64,000 nt of DNA. Source: Kribbella jejuensis (lineage in GTDB: Bacteria > Actinomycetota > Actinomycetes > Propionibacteriales > Kribbellaceae). Position 1 is the first letter of the stretch. The number at the start of each line of letters is the position of its first letter. The position numbers and the translations under genes were made by a program. Of this stretch, positions 28,382-35,920 are shown piece by piece. The notes under the pieces were generated by a model that saw nothing but the letters and a program-made list of their open reading frames with translations, ran no database searches and was not told the DNA's origin. The stretch spans positions 930,001-994,000 of the forward strand of contig NZ_VFMM01000001.1 of assembly GCF_006715085.1 (NCBI RefSeq), written 5' to 3'.

Positions 28382-28390
28382 ATCAATGAT
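28382..28390 (-). promoter_or_regulatory. Possible FitA operator
   Basis: ATCAATGAT is a palindrome around a central base, overlapping a -10-like TATCAT, 18 bases upstream of the antitoxin start. It fits a ribbon-helix-helix autorepression site; the short length means chance occurrence is possible. Confidence 0.3.
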
Positions 28391-28407
28391 AGCAGCGCTT
28401 GCAGTGC

Positions 28408-28929
28408 TCAATGGCGCGCTGTGATCTCGATGTGACTGTTGCGTACCAGTGGGGTGTCCCAAGCGGCGGGTTTGCCGTCGACGGTCACGCTCAGGTTATT
28501 GCAGGCGCCGGCGAGGCACTTGGCGTCGTACTGGACTCCCCAGAGGGTGAAGAACTGGGCGAGGGTCGACTGTTCGGCGGCGGTTTTGGCCTCTACCCAG
28601 ACCTCGCCGTCGGTGGTGTGGGTGTGTACGGCGGCCTGCTGGGCGCGGAGCTTGTCGATGCCGATCCCGGCCGCGACCTGCACCGGCTTGCCGTCGAGGG
28701 TGACCGCGATGTTCAACGTGTACGGCGAAGGGCCGGAGAAATCGAGCGGGAGCCGCTCGAACCCGGCCTTGTCGATGTACGAGACCGCGTCCCGGGGCGC
28801 GTCCCACGGCGGCGCGCCGGTCCGCAGGTCAGCGGCCGCCGGCGCCGCCGGGCCGACCTGGCAGCCGGTCAGCACGCCGCCGGCGAGCAGCAGCGCACCC
28901 GCCGTACCAGCCCACCTGCCAGCTCTCAT
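28408..28929 (-). CDS. Putative lipoprotein of unknown function
   Basis: The 173-residue protein has a signal peptide ending in the lipobox LTGC (MRAGRWAGTAGALLLAGGVLTGC). The mature part has about 150 residues with no family I recognise; LDGKPVQVAAGIGIDKLRAQQ and a CLAGACNN pair of cysteines, likely a disulfide, are visible. The HTHTTDGEVWVEAKT stretch holds two His and acidic residues that could bind metal. It lies 43 bases upstream of the antitoxin on the same strand but is likely independent. Confidence 0.65.
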   Translation of the reverse strand: MRAGRWAGTAGALLLAGGVLTGCQVGPAAPAAADLRTGAPPWDAPRDAVSYIDKAGFERLPLDFSGPSPYTLNIAVTLDGKPVQVAAGIGIDKLRAQQAAVHTHTTDGEVWVEAKTAAEQSTLAQFFTLWGVQYDAKCLAGACNNLSVTVDGKPAAWDTPLVRNSHIEITARH

Positions 28930-28974
28930 GGAGAGTCAGATTGCCAGGTGAGCGGGGACAGCGGGACGCCGGGG

Positions 28975-29160
28975 TCAGCGCTCGGACGGCATCAGGATCC
29001 ACAGCGCGATGTAGATCAGGAACTGCGGGCCGGGCAGCAGGCAGCTGACCACGAAGATCAGCCGCATCGTGTTGGACGAGATCCCGAACCGGCGAGCCAG
29101 TCCGGAGCAGACACCGCCGATCCAGCGATCGTTTGACGGGCGAACCAGAGTGCTGGCCAT
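28975..29160 (-). CDS. PspC-domain small membrane protein
   Basis: The 61-residue protein has the PspC signature NDRWIGGVCSGLARRFGISSNTMRLIFVV followed by one or two membrane helices (IFVVSCLLPGPQFLIYIALWILMPSER). Short PspC proteins are frequent in actinobacteria, sometimes as envelope-stress proteins or regulator partners. The ATG has GGAAAGGAAA upstream. The role here is unknown. Confidence 0.85.
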   Translation of the reverse strand: MASTLVRPSNDRWIGGVCSGLARRFGISSNTMRLIFVVSCLLPGPQFLIYIALWILMPSER

Positions 29161-29351
29161 GAGTACCGTTTCCTTTCCACCGTTGGGCTTACCTCCACTA
29201 TGACGGCGGCCGCGGCGGATCTGATCCCACCGCGGCGGTCTTCCAGGGTCCGCTCAGGGTGATCCTGGAACCAGTTCCGGAGCACCACGCCGGACCACAC
29301 CCCGATTCGGGATCCGGCCCCAGTTCCTGCTACTGTTCTGCTCGTTCCTGA

Positions 29352-29423
29352 GCCCCCGTAGCTCAGGGGATAGAGCACCGCCCTCCGGAGGCGGGTGCGC
29401 AGGTTCGAATCCTGCCGGGGGCG
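29352..29423 (+). tRNA. tRNA-Arg (anticodon CCG)
   Basis: The cloverleaf is complete: acceptor GCCCCCG pairs with CGGGGGC plus discriminator G, the D stem is GCTC/GAGC, the anticodon stem is CCGCC/GGCGG with loop CTCCGGA, and the T arm is CAGGTTCGAATCCTG. The anticodon CCG reads the arginine codon CGG. CCA is not encoded. The gene is 72 nt long. Confidence 0.95.
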
Positions 29424-30115
29424 CGACCGATCTGGCCGATCCTTGTGCGCAAAGAGCGCGCACAGTGATCGGCCGCCGTGTTTTCTGGGGGCGGAGCCCC
29501 CAGACCCCGCCCCGGGAGGGCTCCGCCCCCCGGACCCCCACCGTGAGTCGCTCCGCTCCCTCAGTCCGCCCGGGCGCTTCGCTCCGCTCGCTCACTCAGC
29601 CGCTGGGCCGCTTCGCTCCCCTGGTTCTTATGGGAGTGATTCGCCTCGCTCGCTCGCTTGTCGAGGCCGACCCGGACCCCGCCGGAGGTTGCTCCGCTCG
29701 CTTGGTCGGACGGGGCGCTTCGCTCCGCTCGCTCACTCGGGCTGGTGGAGACGCTTCGCTTCGCTCGCTCGGGTTGGTCTACACGCTTCGCTTCGCTCGC
29801 TTGCCTGGGTACGCGGCTCCGCCTCCCGGACCCCCGGCGTGAGGTCGCTTCGCTCAGTTGGCAGACCTGGGCGCTTCGCTCCGCTCGCTCGCTTGGTGGT
29901 TAGGCCGCCTCGCTTCGCTCGCTCGCTTGTCGTGGGGCGGGCTCCCCTCGACCCGGCGCAGGTCGCTCCGCTTACCTCGTCGGACTCGGACACTCGGCAG
30001 GTGGGGCACTTCGCTTCGCTCGCTCGCTTGTCGGGGGCTCGACCCGGACCCCCGCTGTGGGTCGCTTCGCTCGATTGGCTGGGTGAGGCGCTTCGTTTCG
30101 CTTGCTGGGGTGGGG
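29424..30115. repeat. Repeat-rich non-coding region downstream of tRNA-Arg
   Basis: About 690 bases without a convincing gene. At least eight copies of the motif CGCTTCGCTYCGCTCGCT occur (for example 29575, 29716, 29752, 29784, 29872, 29907, 30009, 30089), many followed by CACT or CGCTTG. Near the tRNA there is a palindromic hairpin, CTGGGGGC-GGA-GCCCCCAG, at 29485-29503. Open frames through the region encode only repeated SLRSLA/FAPLAHS-type strings. This composition resembles repeat families seen near tRNA and rRNA genes in actinobacteria; function is not known to me. Confidence 0.8.
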
Positions 30116-30979
30116 TTAGGGGGTTCTGTCTTCGCCGGGGGTTTTGCCGAAGGCTTTTTGGTAGTCGTGGGTGAACTGGCTGGGGCTGGCGTAGCCGACC
30201 TCGTGGGCGATGGTGGCGGCGGGGGTGGCGCGGGTTCGGAGCTGGATGCGGGCCTGCTGGAGGCGGAGTTGTTTCTGGAACTGGATGGGGGTCATCGACG
30301 TCGCGGCGCGGAAGTGGCGGTGGAAGGTCGACGGGCTCATGCCGGCCAGCTCGGCCAGGTCGGCGACGCGGAGTTGGGCGCTGGGGTTTCGGCGGATCCA
30401 GCGGATCGCCTCGGCGATGTGCGCCAGCATGCCGTCGGCGAGGCCGATCTGCCGGACCAGCGAACCCTGCTCGCCGGTGAGCAGCCGCCACAGGATCTCG
30501 CGGCGGATGCCCGCGGCCAGCACCCGCACGTCGTCCGGACGGTCCGCGATCCGGAGCAGCCGGACGACCGGATCGAGCAGCTCGTCGTCCGCGTCGCTCA
30601 CCACCAGACCGCCGTACTGCGCCGGACGCGCCGGCAGCTCCAGCAGCAGCGACGCGATCTCGGCCGGATCGAGTCGCAGGCTGACGACCGTGAACGGTTC
30701 CTCCCGGGTCGCCTTCGCCGCCTGACCGATCACCGGCAGATCCAGCGAGGTGACCAGGTACTGCCCAGCACCGTACTCGTACGGCACTCCGTTCAGCAGC
30801 GTCCGTTTGAGACCGGAGGCGACGATCGCCACCGACGGTTCCGAGATGCCGGCCTCCAGCTCGGTCCGCGCGTCGCGCCGGCTGACCCGGACCCCCGGCA
30901 GCAGCTCTCTGCTGTGCTCGTGCCGATACCCCACGGCGTACCGGCAGATCAGGCCCCGCAGCTCGTCGAGCAGTTCCAC
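30116..30979 (-). CDS. AraC-family transcriptional regulator
   Basis: The 287-residue protein has an N-terminal cupin-like AraC_N domain (residues about 20-170, GVRVSRRDARTELEAGISEPS) and a C-terminal pair of helix-turn-helices (LRVADLAELAGMSPSTFHRHFRAAT and ATIAHEVGYASPSQFTHDYQKAFGKTP). This group is often encoded divergently from aldo/keto reductases or dehydrogenases, as here: the reductase at 31103 is read away from it. The GTG start at 30979 has a weak ribosome binding site. Confidence 0.9.
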   Translation of the reverse strand: MELLDELRGLICRYAVGYRHEHSRELLPGVRVSRRDARTELEAGISEPSVAIVASGLKRTLLNGVPYEYGAGQYLVTSLDLPVIGQAAKATREEPFTVVSLRLDPAEIASLLLELPARPAQYGGLVVSDADDELLDPVVRLLRIADRPDDVRVLAAGIRREILWRLLTGEQGSLVRQIGLADGMLAHIAEAIRWIRRNPSAQLRVADLAELAGMSPSTFHRHFRAATSMTPIQFQKQLRLQQARIQLRTRATPAATIAHEVGYASPSQFTHDYQKAFGKTPGEDRTP

Positions 30980-31102
30980 GTCCCCAGCTTGACAGGATCC
31001 GGCAAGACCCGGCCAGGATCGCGCTCACGCTGCCGTCCCACCGGCTGGTCTGATCGAAGGAAGGCCCCGCAGGGGCAGGCACAGCAGGAACGGAGTACGG
31101 CA

Positions 31103-32134
31103 GTGAAACGACGCATCCTCGGCGCAACCGGCATGTCGGTCAGTGAGTTCGCCCTCGGCGCGATGATGTTCGGTGCCATGGGCAACCCCGACCACGAGGA
31201 CGCCGTACGCATCATCAACCGGGCGCTGGACGCCGGCGTCAACCTGATCGACACCGCCGACGTGTACTCCGCCGGCGAGTCCGAACAGATCGTCGGTACG
31301 GCGATCCGCACCCGGCGCGACGAGGTGGTGCTGGCGACCAAGTTCGGTATGCCGATGGGCGCGGACCCGAACCAGCGCGGCGCCTCCCGGCGCTGGACCG
31401 TACGCTCGGTGGAGAACAGCCTGCGCCGGCTCGGTACCGACCACCTGGACCTGTATCAGCTGCACCGCCCGGACCACGACACCGACCAGGGCGAGACCCT
31501 CGCCGCGCTGTCGGATCTCGTTCAGGCCGGGAAGATCCTGGCCTTCGGCTCCTCGATGTTCCCGGCCGAGACGATCGTCGAGGCGCAGTGGACCGCCGAG
31601 CGCCGCGGCACCCACCGGTACCTGACCGAACAGTGCATGTACTCGATCTTCACCCGCCGAGCCGAAGCGGCGGTCTTCCCCGTCACCCAGCGACACGGCC
31701 TTGGCGTACTCACCTTCAGCCCGTTGAACGGAGGCTGGCTGTCCGGCCGGACAGACCCGGCCGCGAGCCATCGGGCCACGCTGCGGCCGGAGAGCTACGA
31801 CCCTGCCGGGCCGACCGGCCGGGTCAAGGCGGCCACGGCCGCCAAGCTGGCGGCCCTGGCAGCCGAGGCCGGGCTGACGTTGCCGCAACTGGCAACCGCG
31901 TTCGTTCGCGAACATCCCGCGGTGACCTCGGTCATCATCGGTCCGCGGACGCAGGACCAACTCGAGAGCCTGTTGACCGGCGCCGAGATCCGGTTGTCCG
32001 CGGACGTGCTCGACCGGATCGACGAGCTTGTCCCGCCGGGCACCGAGCTCGACCCGGCGGACAACTACGCGACGACGCCGCCCGCGATCGAGCACGCCGA
32101 GTTGCGTCGCCGGTCAGGCGGCGGACTCAGCTGA
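31103..32134 (+). CDS. Aldo/keto reductase
   Basis: The 343-residue NADPH-dependent reductase has the family motifs FALGAMMFGAMG, LIDTADVYSAGESEQIVG with catalytic Asp and Tyr, VVLATKFGMP with catalytic Lys, and the C-terminal cofactor motif TSVIIGPRTQDQLES. I set the start at GTG 31103 (encoding MKRRILGATGMSV), preceded by GGAG; the open frame upstream runs through the AraC gene region on the other strand and is not coding. It shares eight bases with the convergent SDR gene. It is probably controlled by the divergent AraC regulator. Confidence 0.9.
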   Translation: MKRRILGATGMSVSEFALGAMMFGAMGNPDHEDAVRIINRALDAGVNLIDTADVYSAGESEQIVGTAIRTRRDEVVLATKFGMPMGADPNQRGASRRWTVRSVENSLRRLGTDHLDLYQLHRPDHDTDQGETLAALSDLVQAGKILAFGSSMFPAETIVEAQWTAERRGTHRYLTEQCMYSIFTRRAEAAVFPVTQRHGLGVLTFSPLNGGWLSGRTDPAASHRATLRPESYDPAGPTGRVKAATAAKLAALAAEAGLTLPQLATAFVREHPAVTSVIIGPRTQDQLESLLTGAEIRLSADVLDRIDELVPPGTELDPADNYATTPPAIEHAELRRRSGGGLS

Positions 32135-33041
32135 TGCCGCAGGCTGTGCGGCAGTAGTTCCACATCTGTTGGCGGGCTGCGTCCGACTCGCGGGTGCTAC
32201 CGAGGTAATGGGCAGGGCGGATCTGACGGTCGTGCCAGAACTTGCCGGTGGCGGGCCGCGATTCGGTCGCGGCCAGCCACACCGTGGTGTCTGCGCCTTC
32301 TTCGGCGGTGCGCAGGAAGGGTCTGGTGAGTCGGCTGAAACCGGGAAGGGACTCTGCGAGGCCTGGGGTTTCAGACCAGCCGGGATGCATCGCGCCGACG
32401 AAGACCGGTGTCAACTCCGCGGCCAGGAGTGGAGTCAGTGCGACCTGGACACGTTTGCTTCGGGCGTAGGCGACCGCTGGTTTGTAGGGGGCTTCGCGAT
32501 ACTCGGGGTCTGTCGGGAGGGGCTGGGTGTACATGCCGCCGGAGGACACGAAGACGACTCTCGACAGCTGATGTTTCAGCAGCTCGGTCAGCAGGAGCGG
32601 GCCGAGAACGTGGGTGGCCAGCGTGAGCTCGTGGCCCTGGGCGGATTCGGTACGTCGAGGAGGCATCACGCCGGCGTTGTGGATCAAGGCATGGACGGGA
32701 TCGATCAGCCCGGCGGCGTACCGGCGTACAGCGTCCAGATCGGAGATGTCGCACTCGTCGACCACGAACTCCGCACTGGGGACCTCACGGCGCAGATCGG
32801 CCAGCGTGGAGGCGGCACGCTCCGCGTCGCGGACCAAGAGTCTGACCGTGGCGCCCAGGCGCGCGAGGCCCGCGGCAGTTGCCTTGCCGAGGCCGGAGCG
32901 GGCTCCGGTGACCACGGCAGTCTTGCCGGTCAAAGAGCCGGGCGCCGGGTCGTCGGCGGGCCAGCCGCGACTGCGGAGGCCGTAGCCGATGCGGGTGTAA
33001 CCGGGGACTACCAGACGGTCCAGCACGGTGTCGAGGTTCAT
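32127..33041 (-). CDS. Short-chain dehydrogenase/reductase
   Basis: The 304-residue protein has the SDR cofactor motif TGARSGLGKATAAGLA at about residues 45-60, the NAG sequence (IHNAGVM) and the catalytic Ser/Tyr-Lys region VSSGGMYTQ and YARSKRVQV. The pattern resembles human DHRS/retinol dehydrogenase-like proteins. ATG 33041 overlaps the stop of the SRPBCC gene as ATGA, making it the last gene of the CarH-type operon. It is likely the terminal tailoring enzyme of the divergon; its substrate is unknown. Confidence 0.88.
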   Translation of the reverse strand: MNLDTVLDRLVVPGYTRIGYGLRSRGWPADDPAPGSLTGKTAVVTGARSGLGKATAAGLARLGATVRLLVRDAERAASTLADLRREVPSAEFVVDECDISDLDAVRRYAAGLIDPVHALIHNAGVMPPRRTESAQGHELTLATHVLGPLLLTELLKHQLSRVVFVSSGGMYTQPLPTDPEYREAPYKPAVAYARSKRVQVALTPLLAAELTPVFVGAMHPGWSETPGLAESLPGFSRLTRPFLRTAEEGADTTVWLAATESRPATGKFWHDRQIRPAHYLGSTRESDAARQQMWNYCRTACGIS

Positions 33042-33475
33042 GCGGTCAACCTGCTCAGCGCATTGCGGAGTCCTTCCTCGGCCGCGTCTCCGAGGCGGTC
33101 GAAGGACTTGCGCAGGAACGGTTCCACGAAGCGGGCGAGACCCTTGAGCCGGAACTCCGCCCGGTACGTGACCCGGGTGAGGTGGGACTCGGGATGGAAG
33201 GTCATGGTGTCGTGGGCAACGATCGTACGGTTCTCGCCGCGCAGGACGATCCGGTCCGGGCGGACACGCTCCTCGACCACGTAGGTGAGCTCGGTCTCGC
33301 GGCCGTTGAAGCGGGACGTGTTGTGGTACGTCGTACCGACTCCGCCGTCGCCTGAGGCCAGCGTGGTACGGACCGTGCCGGGATCCCACTCCTGCGTGGT
33401 GCGGAAGTCTGCGAGGTAGTCGAAGGCCCGCGCTGCGTCGGCCGCTACCGTGACTTCGCGTTCGATGACGATCAT
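33038..33475 (-). CDS. SRPBCC (START-like) polyketide cyclase/lipid-binding protein
   Basis: The 145-residue protein has the SRPBCC fold signature: REVTVAADAARAFDYLADFRTTQEWDPG, then VRPDRIVLRGENRTIV and LARFVEPFLRKSFDRLGDAAEEGL at the C-terminal helix. Such proteins bind hydrophobic ligands and may act as transfer or cyclase proteins. ATGA overlaps join it to genes on both sides. In the context of a fatty-acid-modifying divergon, a lipid carrier role is plausible inference. Confidence 0.85.
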   Translation of the reverse strand: MIVIEREVTVAADAARAFDYLADFRTTQEWDPGTVRTTLASGDGGVGTTYHNTSRFNGRETELTYVVEERVRPDRIVLRGENRTIVAHDTMTFHPESHLTRVTYRAEFRLKGLARFVEPFLRKSFDRLGDAAEEGLRNALSRLTA

Positions 33476-34944
33476 GGTTTGTCCTCCGTTCGTTCGGCGG
33501 CGTGCGCGATGTTGCGCTGCATGCCGCCGAAGACGACGTCGTGGAACGGGCGGACGGCCGCCCAGTACAGCTCCCCCGGCAGACCGCGCGGATGGAACAA
33601 CGCGCGCTGCCGGAACAGCGTGCGACCTTGCTCGTCGGTGCCGGCGCGCAACTCGAGCCACGCCTCGCCCGGCAGTCGCATTTCGGCGCGGAGCCGCAGC
33701 AGCCGGCCACGTTCCAACGTTTCGACCCGCCACCAGTCGAGCGGGTCGCCCACCGACAGGGTGTCGGGGTGCAGCCGGCCACGGCGCAGTCCGGGGCCGC
33801 CGACGACCCGGTCGAGCAGGCCGCGGGTCCACCAGCCGAGTCGCCACGAGTACCAGCCGCGGCGCCCACCGATGCCCTCGATCACCTTCCAGAGACGTTC
33901 CGGCGGCGCGCCGACCGTGCAGTCGCGCTGGTCGACGTACAGCGAGCCGCCCGACCAGTCCGGATCGCTCGGCAGCGGATCGCTCGGTGCGCCCGGTGTC
34001 GAGGCGGACGCCCACGACGTACTGACGTCGAGATCGTGCACCTTCGTCAGCGCGAGCTCGACAGCCCGGTCGAACCCGATGCCGCCCTCGGGCCGCGGGG
34101 GAACGTACTGGTCGATGGCGTGGTCCTTGCAGACCACCTCGTGCACCAGGCTGTCGACGAGCGGCCGCGCGATGCCGCTCGGCACCGGCGTGACCAGGCC
34201 GACCCAATGACTCGACAGACCGGGCGTCAGCAGCGGCACCGTCACGATCTGCCGGGGCCGCAGGCCTGCAACGGCCGCGTAGCGCTGCATCATCGCGCGG
34301 TACGTCAGCACGTCCGGTCCGCCGATGTCGAAGCCACGGCTCACGTCGGCCGGCATCCGCGCAGCTCCGACCAGGTAGCGCAGTACGTCGCGGACGGCGA
34401 TCGGCTGGATCCGTGTGTCCAGCCAGCGCGGCGTGACCATCACCGGCAGCCGTTCGGTCAGGTAGCGCAACATCTCGAACGACGCCGAGCCGGAGCCGAT
34501 GATCACCGCGGCCCGCAGCACGGTCGTCGGTACGCCACTGGCCAGCAAGATCTCGCCTACCTCGCGGCGGGAACCGAGGTGCGGCGACAGGTCCTCCTCG
34601 TCCGGATACAGCCCGCCGAGGTATACGATCCGGCCGACTCCGGACTCGCGGCAGACCTTTCCGAACGCGAGTGCGGTACGCCGGTCGCGCACCTCGAACC
34701 GCCGACCGGAGCCCATCGAGTGGATCAGGTAGTAGGCGACGTCGGTGCCCTCCAGCGCTCTCGTCAGGGCGGCCGGGTCGGACGCATCGCCGGCCACAAC
34801 CTCGATCCGGGACCTCCACGGGCGGGCGTCGAGCCGCTCCGGGTGCCGGGCCAGGACGCGCACGTCGTACCCCGCGGTCAGCAGCTCCGGGACCAGCCGC
34901 CCGCCGATGTAGCCGGTTGCCCCTGTGACCAGGACCCGGGTCAT
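33472..34944 (-). CDS. NAD(P)H-binding protein with C-terminal DUF2867 domain
   Basis: The 490-residue protein starts with MTRVLVTGATGYIGGRLVPELL, the extended-SDR NAD(P)-binding motif, in a YbjT-like domain (residues about 1-290), and continues with a DUF2867/SRPBCC-like domain (about 310-490, GAPPERLWKVIEGIGGRRGWYSW and PLDWWRVETLERGRLLRLRAEMRLPGEAWLEL). This architecture is usual for the YbjT/DUF2867 family, and it is often next to MerR regulators and photolyases. It overlaps the MerR gene by four bases. Its reaction is unknown. Confidence 0.88.
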   Translation of the reverse strand: MTRVLVTGATGYIGGRLVPELLTAGYDVRVLARHPERLDARPWRSRIEVVAGDASDPAALTRALEGTDVAYYLIHSMGSGRRFEVRDRRTALAFGKVCRESGVGRIVYLGGLYPDEEDLSPHLGSRREVGEILLASGVPTTVLRAAVIIGSGSASFEMLRYLTERLPVMVTPRWLDTRIQPIAVRDVLRYLVGAARMPADVSRGFDIGGPDVLTYRAMMQRYAAVAGLRPRQIVTVPLLTPGLSSHWVGLVTPVPSGIARPLVDSLVHEVVCKDHAIDQYVPPRPEGGIGFDRAVELALTKVHDLDVSTSWASASTPGAPSDPLPSDPDWSGGSLYVDQRDCTVGAPPERLWKVIEGIGGRRGWYSWRLGWWTRGLLDRVVGGPGLRRGRLHPDTLSVGDPLDWWRVETLERGRLLRLRAEMRLPGEAWLELRAGTDEQGRTLFRQRALFHPRGLPGELYWAAVRPFHDVVFGGMQRNIAHAAERTEDKP

Positions 34945-35816
34945 CGCTCGGCCAGCCGCTCTGCCGCGGTGACCGGGTCGTGGTCGACGTACCGCGCTCC
35001 GACCGCGGCTGCGAGTTCCGTGGACGCGCCCGCTCCCGCCAGCGCAACCGAACAGCTCTGGGCCAGCCGGGCGAGGCCGGGACGGATCGCGTCGAAGCGG
35101 GCGGCGTCCGAGGCCGACAGCATCACCAGGTCGGGTTCGACGACTCCCGCGGTGCGTTCAATGTCCGTCATTGGGGAGTCGGCGCCCAGGAAGACCACGC
35201 GCCAGCCGGAGCGGCGCAGGACGAGGCCGAAGGCCAGCAGGGCGATGTCGTGGAGCTCCCCGGGCGGACAGGCCAGCAGGGCCCTCGGACCTGCGCCGCC
35301 ACCCCAGCCGCGGGACAGCGCCGCGAGCCGCGAGCGGACGACGTTGCTGGCGAAGTGCTCCTGCGCCACGGTCACCTCGGCGCGGGACCACCGGACCCCA
35401 AGGTCGTGCAGGTACGGGATCAGTACGTCGCGGATCACGGCCTCGATCGTCAGGGTGGCGAACAGTTCGTCCAGTACGACGTGGGCCGCCCGCTCGTCCA
35501 GGTCGTCCAATGCCACCCGGAGACTCGCGGCGGCACCCACTGTCGCGGTCCGTACGGCGACAGGGTCCAGGTCGGGCATCTGGGCAGGCACCGGCTCGGC
35601 GAGGACGGCACGCGCCGCCTCCGCGGCGGACAGGCCGTCGGCGAGATACGCGCGCATCCGCTGCACCCGGCGGACGTCGAGCTCGGAGTACAGCCGGAAG
35701 CCGCCCGCGGAGCGCGTCGGCGACAGCAGGCCGTACCGGGTTTCCCAGGCGCGCAGGACGTGCTCGCTGACGCCGGCGCGCTTGCTCAACGCGCCGATCC
35801 GCAACGAGCCGGGCAT
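34941..35816 (-). CDS. MerR-family cobalamin-binding regulator, CarH/LitR type
   Basis: Residues about 1-70 are a MerR wing-helix domain (RIGALSKRAGVSEHVLRAWETRYGLL, GGFRLYSELDVRRVQRMRAYL). The C-terminal part (about 90-291) is the cobalamin-binding module. It contains W-x9-EH (W in GVRWSRAEVTVAQEHFAS), the upper-axial adenosylcobalamin signature of CarH, and ELHDIA with the lower-axial His position. CarH repressors release DNA when light breaks the Co-C bond. I prefer ATG 35816 because GGAG precedes it; TTG 35843 and ATG 35828 are alternatives. It is divergently read from the FAD-DUF1365-methyltransferase operon and heads its own operon. Confidence 0.9.
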   Translation of the reverse strand: MPGSLRIGALSKRAGVSEHVLRAWETRYGLLSPTRSAGGFRLYSELDVRRVQRMRAYLADGLSAAEAARAVLAEPVPAQMPDLDPVAVRTATVGAAASLRVALDDLDERAAHVVLDELFATLTIEAVIRDVLIPYLHDLGVRWSRAEVTVAQEHFASNVVRSRLAALSRGWGGGAGPRALLACPPGELHDIALLAFGLVLRRSGWRVVFLGADSPMTDIERTAGVVEPDLVMLSASDAARFDAIRPGLARLAQSCSVALAGAGASTELAAAVGARYVDHDPVTAAERLAER

Positions 35817-35834
35817 CGAAGTCTCCATGGGATC

Positions 35835-35895
35835 ACTATACAAACATTAGACATACCTTTGACGAAGTGCAACTTTTATGCCTAATCTCTAGACA
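35835..35895. promoter_or_regulatory. Divergent promoter and probable CarH/LitR operator region
   Basis: Between the MerR and FAD genes. Forward: TTGACG at 35859-35864 and TAATCT at 35883-35888 with an 18-base spacer, a good match for a promoter of the FAD operon. Reverse: TATAGT (35840-35835) is a -10 candidate for the MerR operon with a weak -35. Inverted ATTAGAC (35846-35852) and CTAATCT (35882-35888) elements flank the forward promoter, so one repressor could block both arms. Light regulation is inferred from the regulator type. Confidence 0.55.
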
Positions 35896-35920
35896 GACCT
35901 TCGACAGCGTGGAGCATCCG

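Noticed and set aside
29575..30110. CRISPR array
   Set aside because: The repeats are degenerate, unevenly spaced and partly overlapping, and there are no cas genes nearby.
29395..30174. Open frames of 125-259 codons through the repeats after tRNA-Arg
   Set aside because: They contain only repeated SLRSLA/FAPLAHS-type strings produced by the DNA repeat and no start context.
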